Shown here: positions 1-7,969 of the stretch, piece after piece
Layout: every line of letters begins with the position of its first letter
Numbering within the stretch: position 1 is the first letter of the stretch
DNA from: Streptomyces sp. CB01881
GTDB taxonomy: Bacteria > Actinomycetota > Actinomycetes > Streptomycetales > Streptomycetaceae
Assembly (NCBI RefSeq): GCF_002953255.1
Contig: NZ_CP026498.1
Span: 5,016,202 to 5,080,201 of the forward strand
Length of the DNA stretch: 64,000 nt
Direction of reading: 5' to 3'
The notes under the pieces: model-generated
What the model was told of the DNA's origin: nothing
Database searches by the model: none
What the model saw: the letters and a program-made list of their open reading frames with translations, nothing else
Translations under genes and position numbers: made by a program

Positions 1-532
1 AGCTGCCGACGACAGAACGAATGGCACTCTCATGGAGAACTGCAAGCAGGAGCGGTCCGTCGGGCTCGAAAAAGCGATGCTGTCGGCTCAGTCGGGCCCT
101 CGTCCGCTCCTCGATGACATCGGGGTCTCCTGCCTTTCCCGTCGCGAACATGGCGCGGGCATACTCCTCGGACTGCAACAAGCCATTGATGCGCGAGTAC
201 TGGAACACCCTCACCGCCACTGCCTCGGCCTCCAGTCCCACGTACTTCTGGAACCAGTCGGGATGCTCGACCTCCGCATGCCAATCAACCCGCTCGTACA
301 ACCGGACGAGCAGGCCTCCGGTGCCGAGCAGCTTGTCCGCGTCCTCCAGGAACTCGGCCGGGAACTTCCGCCTGCCACCCTCGGACTTGGTGATCACCGT
401 CCGGTCGCAGTGCAGGAGTTTGCCGAGCTCCTCCTGCGTGTAGCCCGCCGCCTCCCTGGCGAACCGCAGCTCCTCACCGAACAGTTCAGCCGAACTGGCG
501 GTCGGTCCCTTGCGGCCCTTCCGATGTGACAT
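1..532 (-). CDS. XRE-family regulator with DUF5753 domain (partial, runs off left edge)
   Basis: This DNA-binding regulator starts with ATG at 532, preceded by a GGGGA-rich ribosome site, and stays open to base 1, so only about 177 N-terminal residues are visible. Residues 15-75 form an XRE helix-turn-helix (ELRFAREAAGYTQEELGKLL). From about residue 95 the sequence matches the start of DUF5753 (VFQYSRINGLLQSEEYARAM). Streptomycetes carry dozens of these proteins, and they usually sit beside a DUF397 protein and a small ATPase (whiJ, abaA and Scr1/Scr2 loci). The ATPase is present divergently at 705. A DUF397 gene would be expected just beyond the left edge. The family assignment is firm; the regulated process is unknown. 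Confidence 0.9.
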   Translation of the reverse strand, partial: MSHRKGRKGPTASSAELFGEELRFAREAAGYTQEELGKLLHCDRTVITKSEGGRRKFPAEFLEDADKLLGTGGLLVRLYERVDWHAEVEHPDWFQKYVGLEAEAVAVRVFQYSRINGLLQSEEYARAMFATGKAGDPDVIEERTRARLSRQHRFFEPDGPLLLAVLHESAIRSVVGS

Positions 533-704
533 CCCCGTCCCCTTTCGTGGCGCGATCTCCCAGCACGCCGAATCGGCCGTCACCGTATCTCCGCACCGCG
601 ATGATTGATACCGGAACGCGATCCTTTGCTTGCGCAGCGTGATGCCGTACGCCCCCGCTGCGAGCCGCTTCCGCTCCCCCGTCACGCCCGGAGGTTGCCC
701 CGTC

Positions 705-1175
705 ATGCCCGAGACCCGCACCCACCACCGGCCGCGCGAGTTCGCGGCCCGGTTCGACTCCCGGCCCGCCTCCACGCCGCTCGCGCGGCTGGTGCTCCGC
801 GCCTACCTGGCCGGGATGCCGCAGGGCGAACGGTACGCGGACACCGCCGAGTTGCTGCTCGGCGAGCTGTTCGCCAACGCCGTCCAGCACAGCGACGCAC
901 CGCCGGACCGCCTGGTCGAGGTCCGGTTCGCGCTGGCCTCCGACCGCCTCCGGATCGAGGTGCACGACGCGGGCACCGGCCGGCCGACGGTGCGTGCCTC
1001 CGCCGCCGACGACGAGCGCGGCCGTGGCCTCTTCCTCGTCAACGAGCTTGCCGAGCGCTGGGGTTGCTGCCCGCGCGCGGGTGGGATCGGCAAGCTCGTC
1101 TGGGCGCTGGTCGCCCCCGCTCCCGACTTCACCGACGTGGCCTTCGGCCGCACCCGGGACGCCGTGGCCGTCTGA
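705..1175 (+). CDS. ATP-binding anti-sigma-factor-like protein (RsbW/SpoIIAB-type HATPase)
   Basis: This is a 156-residue stand-alone GHKL ATPase fold. The N box is GELFANAVQHS with E54 and N58, followed by VHDAGTG near residue 88 and a G-rich lid GRGLFLV near 107. There is no histidine phosphoacceptor domain, so it resembles SpoIIAB/RsbW serine kinases that bind sigma or anti-anti-sigma factors. The ATG at 705 is chosen because GGAGGT lies nine bases upstream; in-frame codons further upstream lack a ribosome site. It is divergent from the DUF5753 regulator, the arrangement of whiJ-type loci, so the two probably act together. Its partner sigma factor cannot be named from sequence. Confidence 0.88.
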   Translation: MPETRTHHRPREFAARFDSRPASTPLARLVLRAYLAGMPQGERYADTAELLLGELFANAVQHSDAPPDRLVEVRFALASDRLRIEVHDAGTGRPTVRASAADDERGRGLFLVNELAERWGCCPRAGGIGKLVWALVAPAPDFTDVAFGRTRDAVAV

Positions 1176-1286
1176 TCCCGCCCGGCGCACGCCCCCGGCC
1201 CCGCTCGCACCACGTTCCCCCCAAGGTGGGGTTTGGCTCAACAAACCACCCACCGCACGCCGATACCCCGTCCGACGCAAAGTCCC

Positions 1287-1323
1287 GGGCGGGGTGGCGG
1301 CGCTGAGGGCTGCCACCCCGCCC
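1287..1323 (+). terminator. Hairpin downstream of the ATPase gene
   Basis: A perfect 12-bp GC stem (1287-1298 with 1312-1323) surrounds a 13-base loop. It is not followed by a T-run. It lies in the 252-bp gap between the ATPase and the amidohydrolase; a second imperfect hairpin lies at about 1222-1256. No gene is visible in the gap. Confidence 0.5.
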
Positions 1324-1427
1324 GTTGCTCCGGACCGCTCACACGGGCCGCCGTCGGGTTCAGAACCCGGTCACCCGGGGTAGTCGGGACTCCACCGACC
1401 GTATCCAGTTGCAAGGGGAGCCCGACC

Positions 1428-3218
1428 ATGGCCGATCGCCGGCAGACCGCAGCAGAGGCACCAGCACCCTACGAGGAGGCCGACCTCATCCTCCACGGCG
1501 GCGAGATCGTGACCGTCGCCGAGCCGCCCACCGCCGAGGCGGTCGCGGTCAAGGACGGCGTCATCGTCTTCGTCGGCGACCACGCCGAGACCGTCGACCG
1601 CTGGGGCGGCCCCCGGACGAGGGTGCGCGACCTCGGAGGCCGGGCGCTGCTCCCCGGGTTCATCGACGCGCACGGCCACCTCGGCGGCATCGGCCTCCAG
1701 GCCACCATCGCCAATCTGCTGGCCGCTCCGGACGGCGACGTCACCACCATCGCCTCGCTGCAGCAGAAGCTGCGCGACTGGGCGGGCACCGACCTCGGGC
1801 AGGAGTCGGAGTGGATCGTCGGGTTCGGCTACGACGACGCGATGCTGGCGGAGAAGGAGCACCCCACCCGGAAGGACCTGGACGAGGTCTCCACCTCCCG
1901 GCCGGTGCTGGCGATCCACCAGTCCTTCCACCTGGGGGCGGTCAACAGCCTCGGGCTGGAGCTGCTCGGCTACGACTCGAACCGCAAGGACCCGGAGGGC
2001 GGGGTCATCCGCCGGTGGGAGGACGTCATCGCCGAGCCCCACGGCGAGCCGAACGGGGTGCTGGAGGAGACGGCCTTCTCGCCTGCCTCGGACGCGGCGC
2101 TGGCGGGCCTCCCCCAGGCCGCGCAGCTCGGGCTGTTCGGCAAGGGCGCGGCATCGGCGGCCGCGTTCGGCTTCACCACCGTCCAGGAGGGCGGGGCCAC
2201 CCTGACGAATCTGGGCGCGCTGCGGGAGATCGCCGCCGCCGTGCCGTTCGAGATCGACGTCGTCGCCTACGCGCGCGCCGACCAGGCCACGGCCGCCCTG
2301 GAGAAGGACCCGGGCACGGACCCGGTCGGCGCGAGCCCGGAGTACGTCAACGGCGTGCGGGCGGCGGGCGTCAAGATGTTCCTCGACGGTTCGCCGCAGG
2401 GGCGCACGGCCTGGCTCAGCAAGCCGTACAAGACGCCGCCGGGGAACGAGCCGGACGACTACTGCGGCTACCCGGCCATCAAGGACGACGCCGTCGTCCT
2501 CCAGCAGGTGCTCACGGCGTACGCCAAGGGCTGGCAGGTGCTCGCGCACGTCAACGGGGACGCCTCGATCGACCAGTTCATCGGCGCGGTCAGGGCCGCC
2601 ACCGCGAAGGCCGGGCCCGGCGACCGGCGCACGGTCGCGATCCACGCGCAGACCGCCCGCGAGGACCAGATCAACGAGTTCGCGCTGCTCCGGATCATCC
2701 CGTCGTTCTTCTCGATGCACACCTTCTACTGGGGCGACTGGTACCGGAAGACCGTCCTCGGCGAGGAGCGGGCCGCGAACATCTCCCCCGCGCGCTGGGC
2801 GCTCGACCGGCGGATGGCCTACACCTCGCACCACGACGCCCCGGTGGCGCTGCCCAACTCGATCGCCATCCTGTCCAGCCAGGTCACCCGCCGCACCCGC
2901 ACCGACAAGGTCGTCCTCGGACCGGAGCAGTGCGTGTCCGCCCTGGACGCCGTCCGCTCGATCACCATCAACGCCGCCCACCAGTACGACGAGCAGGACC
3001 GCAAGGGCAGCATCGAGGTCGGCAAGCTCGCCGATCTGGTGATCCTCAGCGCCAACCCGGTGACGGTCGACCCGGAGGAGATCCAGCACATCGAGGTCGC
3101 CGAGACCCTCAAGGCCGGCCGGACCGTCCACCCCGCGGCCGCCCCACGCACCGTCAACCCCGCACCCGCGCCGGACCGGACTCCGCCGCTCGACCACGAC
3201 TGGCACTGCAGCTGCTGA
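1428..3218 (+). CDS. Amidohydrolase family protein (YtcJ/NfdA-like)
   Basis: This is a 596-residue metal-dependent hydrolase of the amidohydrolase superfamily, most like YtcJ and N-substituted formamide deformylase. The metal ligands are in the usual order: the H82-x-H84 pair in GFIDAHGHLGG, K316 in VKMFLDGSPQG (possible carboxylated lysine), H374 in AHVNGD, H406 in IHAQTA and D470 in SHHDAP. The ATG at 1428 follows AGGGGAG seven bases upstream. The C-terminus ends in CSC, which is unusual. No signal peptide is present, so it should be cytoplasmic. The gene stands alone and converges with the Lrp-type regulator; its substrate (an amide, formamide or cyclic imide) cannot be inferred. Confidence 0.9.
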   Translation: MADRRQTAAEAPAPYEEADLILHGGEIVTVAEPPTAEAVAVKDGVIVFVGDHAETVDRWGGPRTRVRDLGGRALLPGFIDAHGHLGGIGLQATIANLLAAPDGDVTTIASLQQKLRDWAGTDLGQESEWIVGFGYDDAMLAEKEHPTRKDLDEVSTSRPVLAIHQSFHLGAVNSLGLELLGYDSNRKDPEGGVIRRWEDVIAEPHGEPNGVLEETAFSPASDAALAGLPQAAQLGLFGKGAASAAAFGFTTVQEGGATLTNLGALREIAAAVPFEIDVVAYARADQATAALEKDPGTDPVGASPEYVNGVRAAGVKMFLDGSPQGRTAWLSKPYKTPPGNEPDDYCGYPAIKDDAVVLQQVLTAYAKGWQVLAHVNGDASIDQFIGAVRAATAKAGPGDRRTVAIHAQTAREDQINEFALLRIIPSFFSMHTFYWGDWYRKTVLGEERAANISPARWALDRRMAYTSHHDAPVALPNSIAILSSQVTRRTRTDKVVLGPEQCVSALDAVRSITINAAHQYDEQDRKGSIEVGKLADLVILSANPVTVDPEEIQHIEVAETLKAGRTVHPAAAPRTVNPAPAPDRTPPLDHDWHCSC

Positions 3219-3229
3219 CCCCTACGCCG

Positions 3230-3273
3230 GGGGTCGCAGCGCCGGGGGCCGCGGCGCCGAGGGCCGCGACCCC
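3230..3273. terminator. Nested hairpin between convergent genes
   Basis: Outer arms GGGGTCGC and GCGACCCC enclose an inner GCGCCG/CGGCGC stem. It sits between the convergent amidohydrolase and Lrp-type genes and can serve both. There is no T-run. Confidence 0.5.
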
Positions 3274-3284
3274 GCCCCGTGCCC

Positions 3285-3743
3285 TCAGTCGTCGGTCTTG
3301 ATCTTCTTCATGGTCAGGTGGGAGTCGACCCGCGCCACCGCCGGCAGGCCCATGAGCTTTCCGGTCAGGAAGGTCTCGTAGGTCGCGTGGTCCGCGACCG
3401 CGACACGGACGAAGTAGTCGGGGCGGCCGAACAGCCGGCGGAACTCGACCACCTCCTCGTAGGAGGCGACCGTCGTCTCGAACTCCTCCACCGTCTGGAG
3501 GTCGTTGACGCCGATCTCGACCGCGACCACCACTTCGAAGCCGCGCCCGGCGGCCGCCGGGTCGATCCGGGCCCGGTAGCCCGCGATGACCCCCGCCTCC
3601 TCCAGCCGCTTGACCCGGCGTAGGCAGGGCGGCGGCGTCAGGCCGACCCGCCTGGCCAGCTCCACGTTGGTCAGCCGGCCGTCCTGGCGCAGATGGAACA
3701 AGATTTCACGATCGATGGCATCGAGTGTGTCTTTATTGCTCAC
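3285..3743 (-). CDS. Lrp/AsnC-family transcriptional regulator
   Basis: This 152-residue protein has the classic Lrp layout: an N-terminal helix-turn-helix (DREILFHLRQDGRLTNVELA) and a C-terminal RAM/AsnC ligand-binding alpha/beta domain (YFVRVAVADHATYETFLTGK). The GTG at 3743 is preferred because GGAG lies seven bases upstream; a TTG 18 bases earlier in frame has no ribosome site. It is divergent from azlCD with only 63 bp between the starts. In Bacillus subtilis an Lrp-like protein, AzlB, represses azlCD, so this gene probably senses an amino acid and controls the exporter next to it. Ligand identity is inference. Confidence 0.92.
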   Translation of the reverse strand: MSNKDTLDAIDREILFHLRQDGRLTNVELARRVGLTPPPCLRRVKRLEEAGVIAGYRARIDPAAAGRGFEVVVAVEIGVNDLQTVEEFETTVASYEEVVEFRRLFGRPDYFVRVAVADHATYETFLTGKLMGLPAVARVDSHLTMKKIKTDD

Positions 3744-3806
3744 AGGGCGACTCCAAGGCAATGATTGGAAACCATATTACGGGCAATTCGCCCTAGAATT
3801 TCCTGT
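3744..3806 (+). promoter_or_regulatory. Divergent Lrp/azlCD control region with probable leaderless promoter
   Basis: A -10 hexamer TAGAAT (3794-3799) lies seven bases before the azlC ATG at 3807, and no ribosome site is present, which fits a leaderless transcript. The region is AT-rich for this genome (about 3757-3800), as expected of an Lrp-type binding site. No clear -35 is visible. Confidence 0.5.
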
Positions 3807-4610
3807 ATGGCTTCCGCTCCCGTCGGGACGCTCCCGCGCCTCGACTCCCCTCCCCCGCCCGCCGCCGTCGACCCCGCCCCCGTCTCCACCCCCGCCTCCA
3901 CGCCCACGGCCCGGACCGACCTGTTCGCGGCGGTGCGGGACTCCAGCTCGGTGGGCCTGGGGCTCTTCCCGCTCGGCATCGCGTTCGGCGTGCTGGTGGT
4001 CCACGCGGGCCTGGACTGGTGGTGGGCCACGGCGTTCTCGGCCCTCGTCTACGCCGGGTCGCTGGAATTCCTGCTCGTGGGGCTCGTCGTCGCCGTCACC
4101 CCGCTCGCGCAGATCGCGCTGACCGCGTTCCTGGTGAACTTCCGGCACGTGTTCTACGCGCTGTCCTTCCCCCTGCACCGGGTGAACGGCCGCCTCGGCA
4201 AGGCGTACAGCACCTTCGGCATGACGGACGAGGCCTACGCGCTGACCACCGGCGCCGACGCCCGGTCCTGGAGCGGCCGGCGGATCATCTGGCTCCAGGT
4301 GCTGTGCCAGGCCTACTGGGTGGTCGGCGCCACGGCCGGCGCACTGTTCGGCGCGCTCGTTCCCGCCCGGCTGGTCGGGCTGGACTTCGCGCTCACCGCG
4401 CTGTTCGTCGTCCTGACCGTCGACGCCTACCGCGCCCGCCGGGACATCCCCACCCCGGTCCTGGCCCTGGTCTGCGCGCTCGCGGCGCGCTTCACCTTCC
4501 CCGACCAGATGCTGCTCGCCGCCACCGGGCTGTTCACCGCCGGACTGCTGGCCCGTTACGCCGTCGCGAAGCACCGCACGCCCGCCACGAAGGAGTCGGC
4601 CCGTGCCTGA
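3807..4610 (+). CDS. azlC: AzlC-family branched-chain amino acid exporter, large subunit
   Basis: This 267-residue integral membrane protein has a proline- and alanine-rich N-terminal tail of about 30 residues. The AzlC core follows, with motifs LGLFPLGIAFGVLVV and FLVNFRHVFYALSFPLHR. AzlC works with the small subunit AzlD to export branched-chain amino acids and some analogues from the cytoplasm. AzlD follows with an 8-bp overlap, showing translational coupling. The start is the ATG at 3807, just after a -10 box (leaderless); an ATG-containing extension upstream would run through the promoter. Confidence 0.9.
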   Translation: MASAPVGTLPRLDSPPPPAAVDPAPVSTPASTPTARTDLFAAVRDSSSVGLGLFPLGIAFGVLVVHAGLDWWWATAFSALVYAGSLEFLLVGLVVAVTPLAQIALTAFLVNFRHVFYALSFPLHRVNGRLGKAYSTFGMTDEAYALTTGADARSWSGRRIIWLQVLCQAYWVVGATAGALFGALVPARLVGLDFALTALFVVLTVDAYRARRDIPTPVLALVCALAARFTFPDQMLLAATGLFTAGLLARYAVAKHRTPATKESARA

Positions 4611-4938
4611 CACGCCCTACCTGCTCGCCGCCATCGGCGTCTCGACCGCCGTCACCTGGGGGCTGCGCGCCGTCCCCTTCGCCGCTCTCGCCCCGCTGCG
4701 GGCCAGCGCCGTGCTCCACCACCTGAGCGCCCGCATGCCGGTCGGCGTGATGGTGATCCTCACCGTCTACTCCCTGCGCGACCTCCCCCTCACCAGCCCG
4801 CCCTACGCCGCGCCCACCGTCCTCGCCCTGGCCGCCACGCTCGGCCTGCACCTGTGGCGGCGCAACGCCGTGCTGAGCATCCTCGGCGGCACCGCCGTGC
4901 ACGTCGCCCTCGCGAGCACGGTCTTCGCCCACCCCTGA
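4603..4938 (+). CDS. azlD: AzlD-family exporter small subunit
   Basis: This 111-residue membrane protein with about four hydrophobic segments has the AzlD signature, including TWGLRAVPFAAL near the N-terminus and LSARMPVGVMVILTVYSLRD in the middle. The GTG start overlaps the end of azlC by 8 bp, so the two subunits should be made in balance. It is the partner of AzlC in branched-chain amino acid export. Confidence 0.9.
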   Translation: MPDTPYLLAAIGVSTAVTWGLRAVPFAALAPLRASAVLHHLSARMPVGVMVILTVYSLRDLPLTSPPYAAPTVLALAATLGLHLWRRNAVLSILGGTAVHVALASTVFAHP

Positions 4939-5000
4939 CCGCGCTGACCGCCGCCGACCGCCCCCGGACCCGACGGCCGCTCCGCGGCCCGGCATCGTCG

Positions 5001-5039
5001 CAGGCCGGCCCCGGCGGCCGGTCGGCCGGGGCCCGCCTG
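5001..5039. terminator. Bidirectional hairpin between azlD and the cupin gene
   Basis: A 9-bp stem (5007-5015 with 5025-5033) is extended by CAGGC/GCCTG around one mismatch. It separates two convergent genes. No T-run. Confidence 0.6.
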
Positions 5040-5058
5040 CGGATCCCGCCGGGGCGTC

Positions 5059-5553
5059 CTACTTCGCCGCCTCCAGCGCCGCGCGCCAGACCGGGCTGTC
5101 CACGTAGTGGTTGTCGTACAACTCGGAGGAGTCCTTGATCTCCTGCGGGCTCGCCTCGCCGCGCATCACCCGGCCCAGCAGGCGCAGGTAGTCGAAGCGC
5201 GGCATGCCGGGGGTGAAGGTGAACAGCACGTCGGCCTCGGAGCCCGGGGCCGCCGCGAAGGCGTGCGGGGTGTGCGGCGGGACGAGCAGGAAGTCGCCCT
5301 CGTTCAGCACCTTCACCTCGTCGTCCACCAGCACCTGGAGCGAGCCGCCGATGACGAAGAACAGCTCCGAGGCCCGGGTGTGGAAGTGGGCCGGGGCCCC
5401 GACCGCGCCCTTGGCGAAGGACGAGCGGTAGCTGGTGATCGGGCTGCCGTCAGTGCCGCAGTCCGCCAGCAGGGTCATCGTGCTGCTCGGGTCACTGGTG
5501 GTCTCGGCCTCGGAGGCGCGGGTCAGGACGGGCTTCAGCGTGTTGGTGCTCAT
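5059..5553 (-). CDS. Cupin-domain protein
   Basis: This 164-residue protein has one cupin_2 barrel. Metal-ligand-like residues are present: AHFHTRASELFFVIGG (two His and one Glu) in motif 1 and PPHTPHAF in motif 2. The ATG at 5553 has GGGGAG upstream. Single-domain cupins of this length include dioxygenases, isomerases and sugar-binding regulators; the substrate is unknown. It is monocistronic, convergent with azlCD. Confidence 0.82.
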   Translation of the reverse strand: MSTNTLKPVLTRASEAETTSDPSSTMTLLADCGTDGSPITSYRSSFAKGAVGAPAHFHTRASELFFVIGGSLQVLVDDEVKVLNEGDFLLVPPHTPHAFAAAPGSEADVLFTFTPGMPRFDYLRLLGRVMRGEASPQEIKDSSELYDNHYVDSPVWRAALEAAK

Positions 5554-5641
5554 GATGGTCTCCCCTGGTCATCGGCCGTTCCGGCGTTCCCTCCCGGCCT
5601 TGTGTTCACCACTCTATGCCCGCGAAAGACCACTCATCTGG

Positions 5642-5656
5642 TTCATTCCTGATGAA
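5642..5656. promoter_or_regulatory. Short inverted repeat upstream of the cupin gene
   Basis: TTCAT and ATGAA arms flank a 5-base spacer about 90 bp upstream of the cupin start, in an AT-rich patch. A -10-like TAGAGT on the minus strand lies between this repeat and the gene. It could be a repressor site, but it is short. Confidence 0.3.
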
Positions 5657-5666
5657 GAATCATGGG

Positions 5667-6302
5667 TCAATTCGCCTGGGCCGCCGGCTGTCCGCCGAGG
5701 CGCCGCTCCAGCGCGGCGCGGCGGTCCGGCCACTCCTTGGCCGTGATCGAGAAGATCGCGGAGTCACGGAGGCGGTCGTCCTCGCCCGGGGCCCAGGAGC
5801 GGGCCCAGTTCCGCAGGACGCCCTCGAAGCGGGCCCCGGCCGCCTCGATCGCGGCGCGGGAGCGGTCGTTGCGGGCATCGGTCTTCAGGTCGACGCGGCC
5901 CACGCCCCACTCCTCGAAGGCGTGCCGGAACAGCAGGTACTTGGCCTCGCGGTTGATCCCGGTGCGCTGCGCCGAGGCGGCGAGCCAGGTGTAGCCGATC
6001 TCGACCGCGAACAGCCGGCCGTCGTCCGGGAGACGGCGCGGATCCAGGTAGGCGGTGGCGCCCACGACCCGGCCCGACGCCCGGTCCACCTGCGCGTACG
6101 GGGCGACCTCCCCTGCCGCGGCGCGGGCCAGCTGGGCGTCGATGTAGCCACGGATCTCCCCGGCCCTCGGCACCCAGGTGAAGCCGTAGGAGCCGCGCTC
6201 CTCCTCGGCCGCGGCGGCCAGGCCGGCCTCGTGCCGGTGCTCCAGCGGTTCCAGGCGCACCGACGCGCCCTCCAGCACCGGTCCTTCGAGCTTCCCGCCC
6301 AC
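5667..6302 (-). CDS. GNAT-family N-acetyltransferase (RimJ/RimL type)
   Basis: This 211-residue acetyltransferase has the Acetyltransf_3 layout of RimJ/RimL proteins: [20 protein letters not shown] at the N-terminus, an acetyl-CoA region around [20 protein letters not shown], and [20 protein letters not shown]. The GTG at 6302 is chosen because AAGGAG lies nine bases upstream; another GTG at 6323 would add seven residues that include the ribosome site. Members acetylate ribosomal proteins, peptides or small amines; no substrate clue is visible. Confidence 0.88.
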   Translation of the reverse strand: MGGKLEGPVLEGASVRLEPLEHRHEAGLAAAAEEERGSYGFTWVPRAGEIRGYIDAQLARAAAGEVAPYAQVDRASGRVVGATAYLDPRRLPDDGRLFAVEIGYTWLAASAQRTGINREAKYLLFRHAFEEWGVGRVDLKTDARNDRSRAAIEAAGARFEGVLRNWARSWAPGEDDRLRDSAIFSITAKEWPDRRAALERRLGGQPAAQAN

Positions 6303-6451
6303 CGTGCACCACTCCTTGCCCACGCGTCACTCGGCCACCAGCCCGGTAGCGTCCCAGAACCCGCGCCGGGCTGTCGCGCGGTTTTGCCGCGCCGGCCCGC
6401 CCCGTCGTCCCGTGCGCCCGCCACGGCCCCCGGCCGGTACGGCGGTCGCCG

Positions 6452-6628
6452 TCAGCCGAGGCCGGCGAGGAACTCGCGGACGGCCTTCCCGAAGCCGGCC
6501 GGGTCGCCGTCGTGGGCGAAGTGGTCGGTGTCGAGGACCACGAGCCGGGTGTGGGGGCGGCGTTCCGTCATCGCCTCGGCCAGGCCGGCGTCCAGGCAGG
6601 GCATGCGGTTGCCGGCCGTATCAGGAGT
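6452..6628 (-). pseudogene. C-terminal remnant of an alpha/beta hydrolase
   Basis: About 58 codons on the minus strand read as the typical last segment of an alpha/beta hydrolase, including RLVVLDTDHFAHDGDPAGF (with the catalytic-type histidine) and KAVREFLAGLG before the stop. The rest of the enzyme (nucleophile elbow, acid) is absent: upstream in this frame the sequence is the out-of-frame shadow of the monooxygenase gene. No start with a ribosome site is present. This looks like a deletion remnant left when the neighbouring gene arrived or rearranged. Confidence 0.6.
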
Positions 6629-6650
6629 GGCGGAGCCTGGCGGCTCCGGT

Positions 6651-7763
6651 TCAGCGGTCCAGCTCGACGGCGTTCTTGGCCCGCTCGACGGACTCCTCCG
6701 CCGCCGGGCCGCCGGGGTTCTCGGTGGCGAGTGCCTGGTTGAGGGCGACGAAGGGGCGCATCCGCTCCTCGTAGCGCTCGTACGCCGCGCGGTGGCCCTC
6801 CCCCGCGGCCCGGGCACGGCCGAGTTCGTCGGCCAGCAGGTAGGCGCCGACCAGGGCGAGGCTGGTGCCCTGGCCGGAGAGCGGCGAGGCGCAGTAGCCG
6901 GCGTCGCCGAGCAGGACGGTGCGGCCGGCGGACCAGCGGTCGAGGTGGATCTGGGCCATCGCGTCGGCGTAGAAGTCGGGGGCGCCGTGCAGCGCGGCCA
7001 GCATCCGGGGGGCCTCCCAGCGCAGCGCCGCCATCCGCTCGGCGACCAGCTGCCTGGTCCGCCCGGCATCCCGGACGGTGGGCTCCTCGCTCCCGTACCC
7101 GAAGGTGATCCGCAACTCGCTGTTGCCGCGCACCGGGTAGACGCCGTAGCCGGCGTCGCCGTCACGGTGCCAGACCTGCCAGTCCTCCAGGCCGAGGAAG
7201 TTGTCGGCACTGAAGATGGCGATGTGGGTGCCGAGATACCGCAGGAACTGCTCCTCCGGGCCGAAGGCCAGCTTGCGGACCCGGGAGTGCAGGCCGTCGG
7301 CGCCGACCACCAGGTCGAAGGTCCGGGGCCGTCCGTTCGCGAAGGTGACGTGGACGCCGTGCTCGTCCTCGTGCAGGGCGGTGACGGTGTCACCGTGGAT
7401 GAACTCGACGTCCCCGGCGGTCTGTTCGTGCAGGATCGCGACGAGGTCCTCGCGCAGCAGCTCGACGTCGTCGCTGTCGAGCCGGCCACTGCTGAAGGTG
7501 GCCTCGGTGGAGCGGTGCACCTCGTTGCCGTCGGGGTCGAGGACGGACATGCCGCGCATCCGGGTGCGGACGGCGCGGACCCGCCCGGTCAGGCCCATCC
7601 GCTCGATCACGCCGAGGGCGGCGCCCCGGATGTCGACCGCCTGGCCGCCGCTGCGCGGGGCGGGGGCGAGCTCGACGACGGTCGGGGCGAAGCCCTGACG
7701 GTGCAGCCAGAAGGCGAGTGCGTGGCCGGCGATGCCGCCGCCGGAGATGAGGACGGTCTTCAT
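6651..7763 (-). CDS. FAD-dependent monooxygenase (TetX/PHBH class)
   Basis: This 370-residue class A flavoprotein monooxygenase begins with the FAD-binding GISGG-type loop (VLISGGGIAGHALAFWLHRQ). It has the DG motif VVGADGLHSRVR near residue 155 and the GD motif LLGDAGYCASPLSGQGTSLA near residue 290. Such enzymes hydroxylate aromatics or inactivate antibiotics, as TetX does. The ATG at 7763 follows GGGGAG. It is divergent from a GntR-TetR fusion regulator whose C-terminal half belongs to the tetracycline-repressor group, so an inducible detoxification role is plausible but unproven. Confidence 0.9.
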   Translation of the reverse strand: MKTVLISGGGIAGHALAFWLHRQGFAPTVVELAPAPRSGGQAVDIRGAALGVIERMGLTGRVRAVRTRMRGMSVLDPDGNEVHRSTEATFSSGRLDSDDVELLREDLVAILHEQTAGDVEFIHGDTVTALHEDEHGVHVTFANGRPRTFDLVVGADGLHSRVRKLAFGPEEQFLRYLGTHIAIFSADNFLGLEDWQVWHRDGDAGYGVYPVRGNSELRITFGYGSEEPTVRDAGRTRQLVAERMAALRWEAPRMLAALHGAPDFYADAMAQIHLDRWSAGRTVLLGDAGYCASPLSGQGTSLALVGAYLLADELGRARAAGEGHRAAYERYEERMRPFVALNQALATENPGGPAAEESVERAKNAVELDR

Positions 7764-7787
7764 GAGGAGCTCCCCCGTTGCTGTGTC

Positions 7788-7823
7788 TGTACGCTGTAAG
7801 CATGGTGAATGTACGACGTAAAT
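7788..7823. promoter_or_regulatory. Direct repeats over the monooxygenase promoter
   Basis: TGTACGCTGTAAG (7788-7800) and TGTACGACGTAAA (7810-7822) are near-copies spaced 22 bp, two helical turns, just upstream of the monooxygenase start. The second overlaps a -10-like TACATT on the minus strand (complement of 7808-7813). This is a likely regulator binding region. Confidence 0.5.
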
Positions 7824-7864
7824 TCAGACCCCCGCAAGGCCCCCACCAGTGCCAGAAGGCCTCA

Positions 7865-7926
7865 TCTGACCTAGTACAGAAGGCTCGTGACAGGCATCCG
7901 CGCTGGTAGGGTCTGAGCTAGTACAG
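7865..7926. promoter_or_regulatory. Duplicated 15-bp operator upstream of the GntR-TetR gene
   Basis: TCTGACCTAGTACAG (7865-7879) and TCTGAGCTAGTACAG (7912-7926) differ at one base and are 47 bp apart. A -10-like TAGGGT (7907-7912) abuts the second copy, so binding there would block the regulator's own promoter. The GTACAG core also occurs inverted at 7786-7791. Confidence 0.55.
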
Positions 7927-7969
7927 GGCAGACGGCGGCGAAAAAATATCTTCCGAGGAGTTCGGCAGC

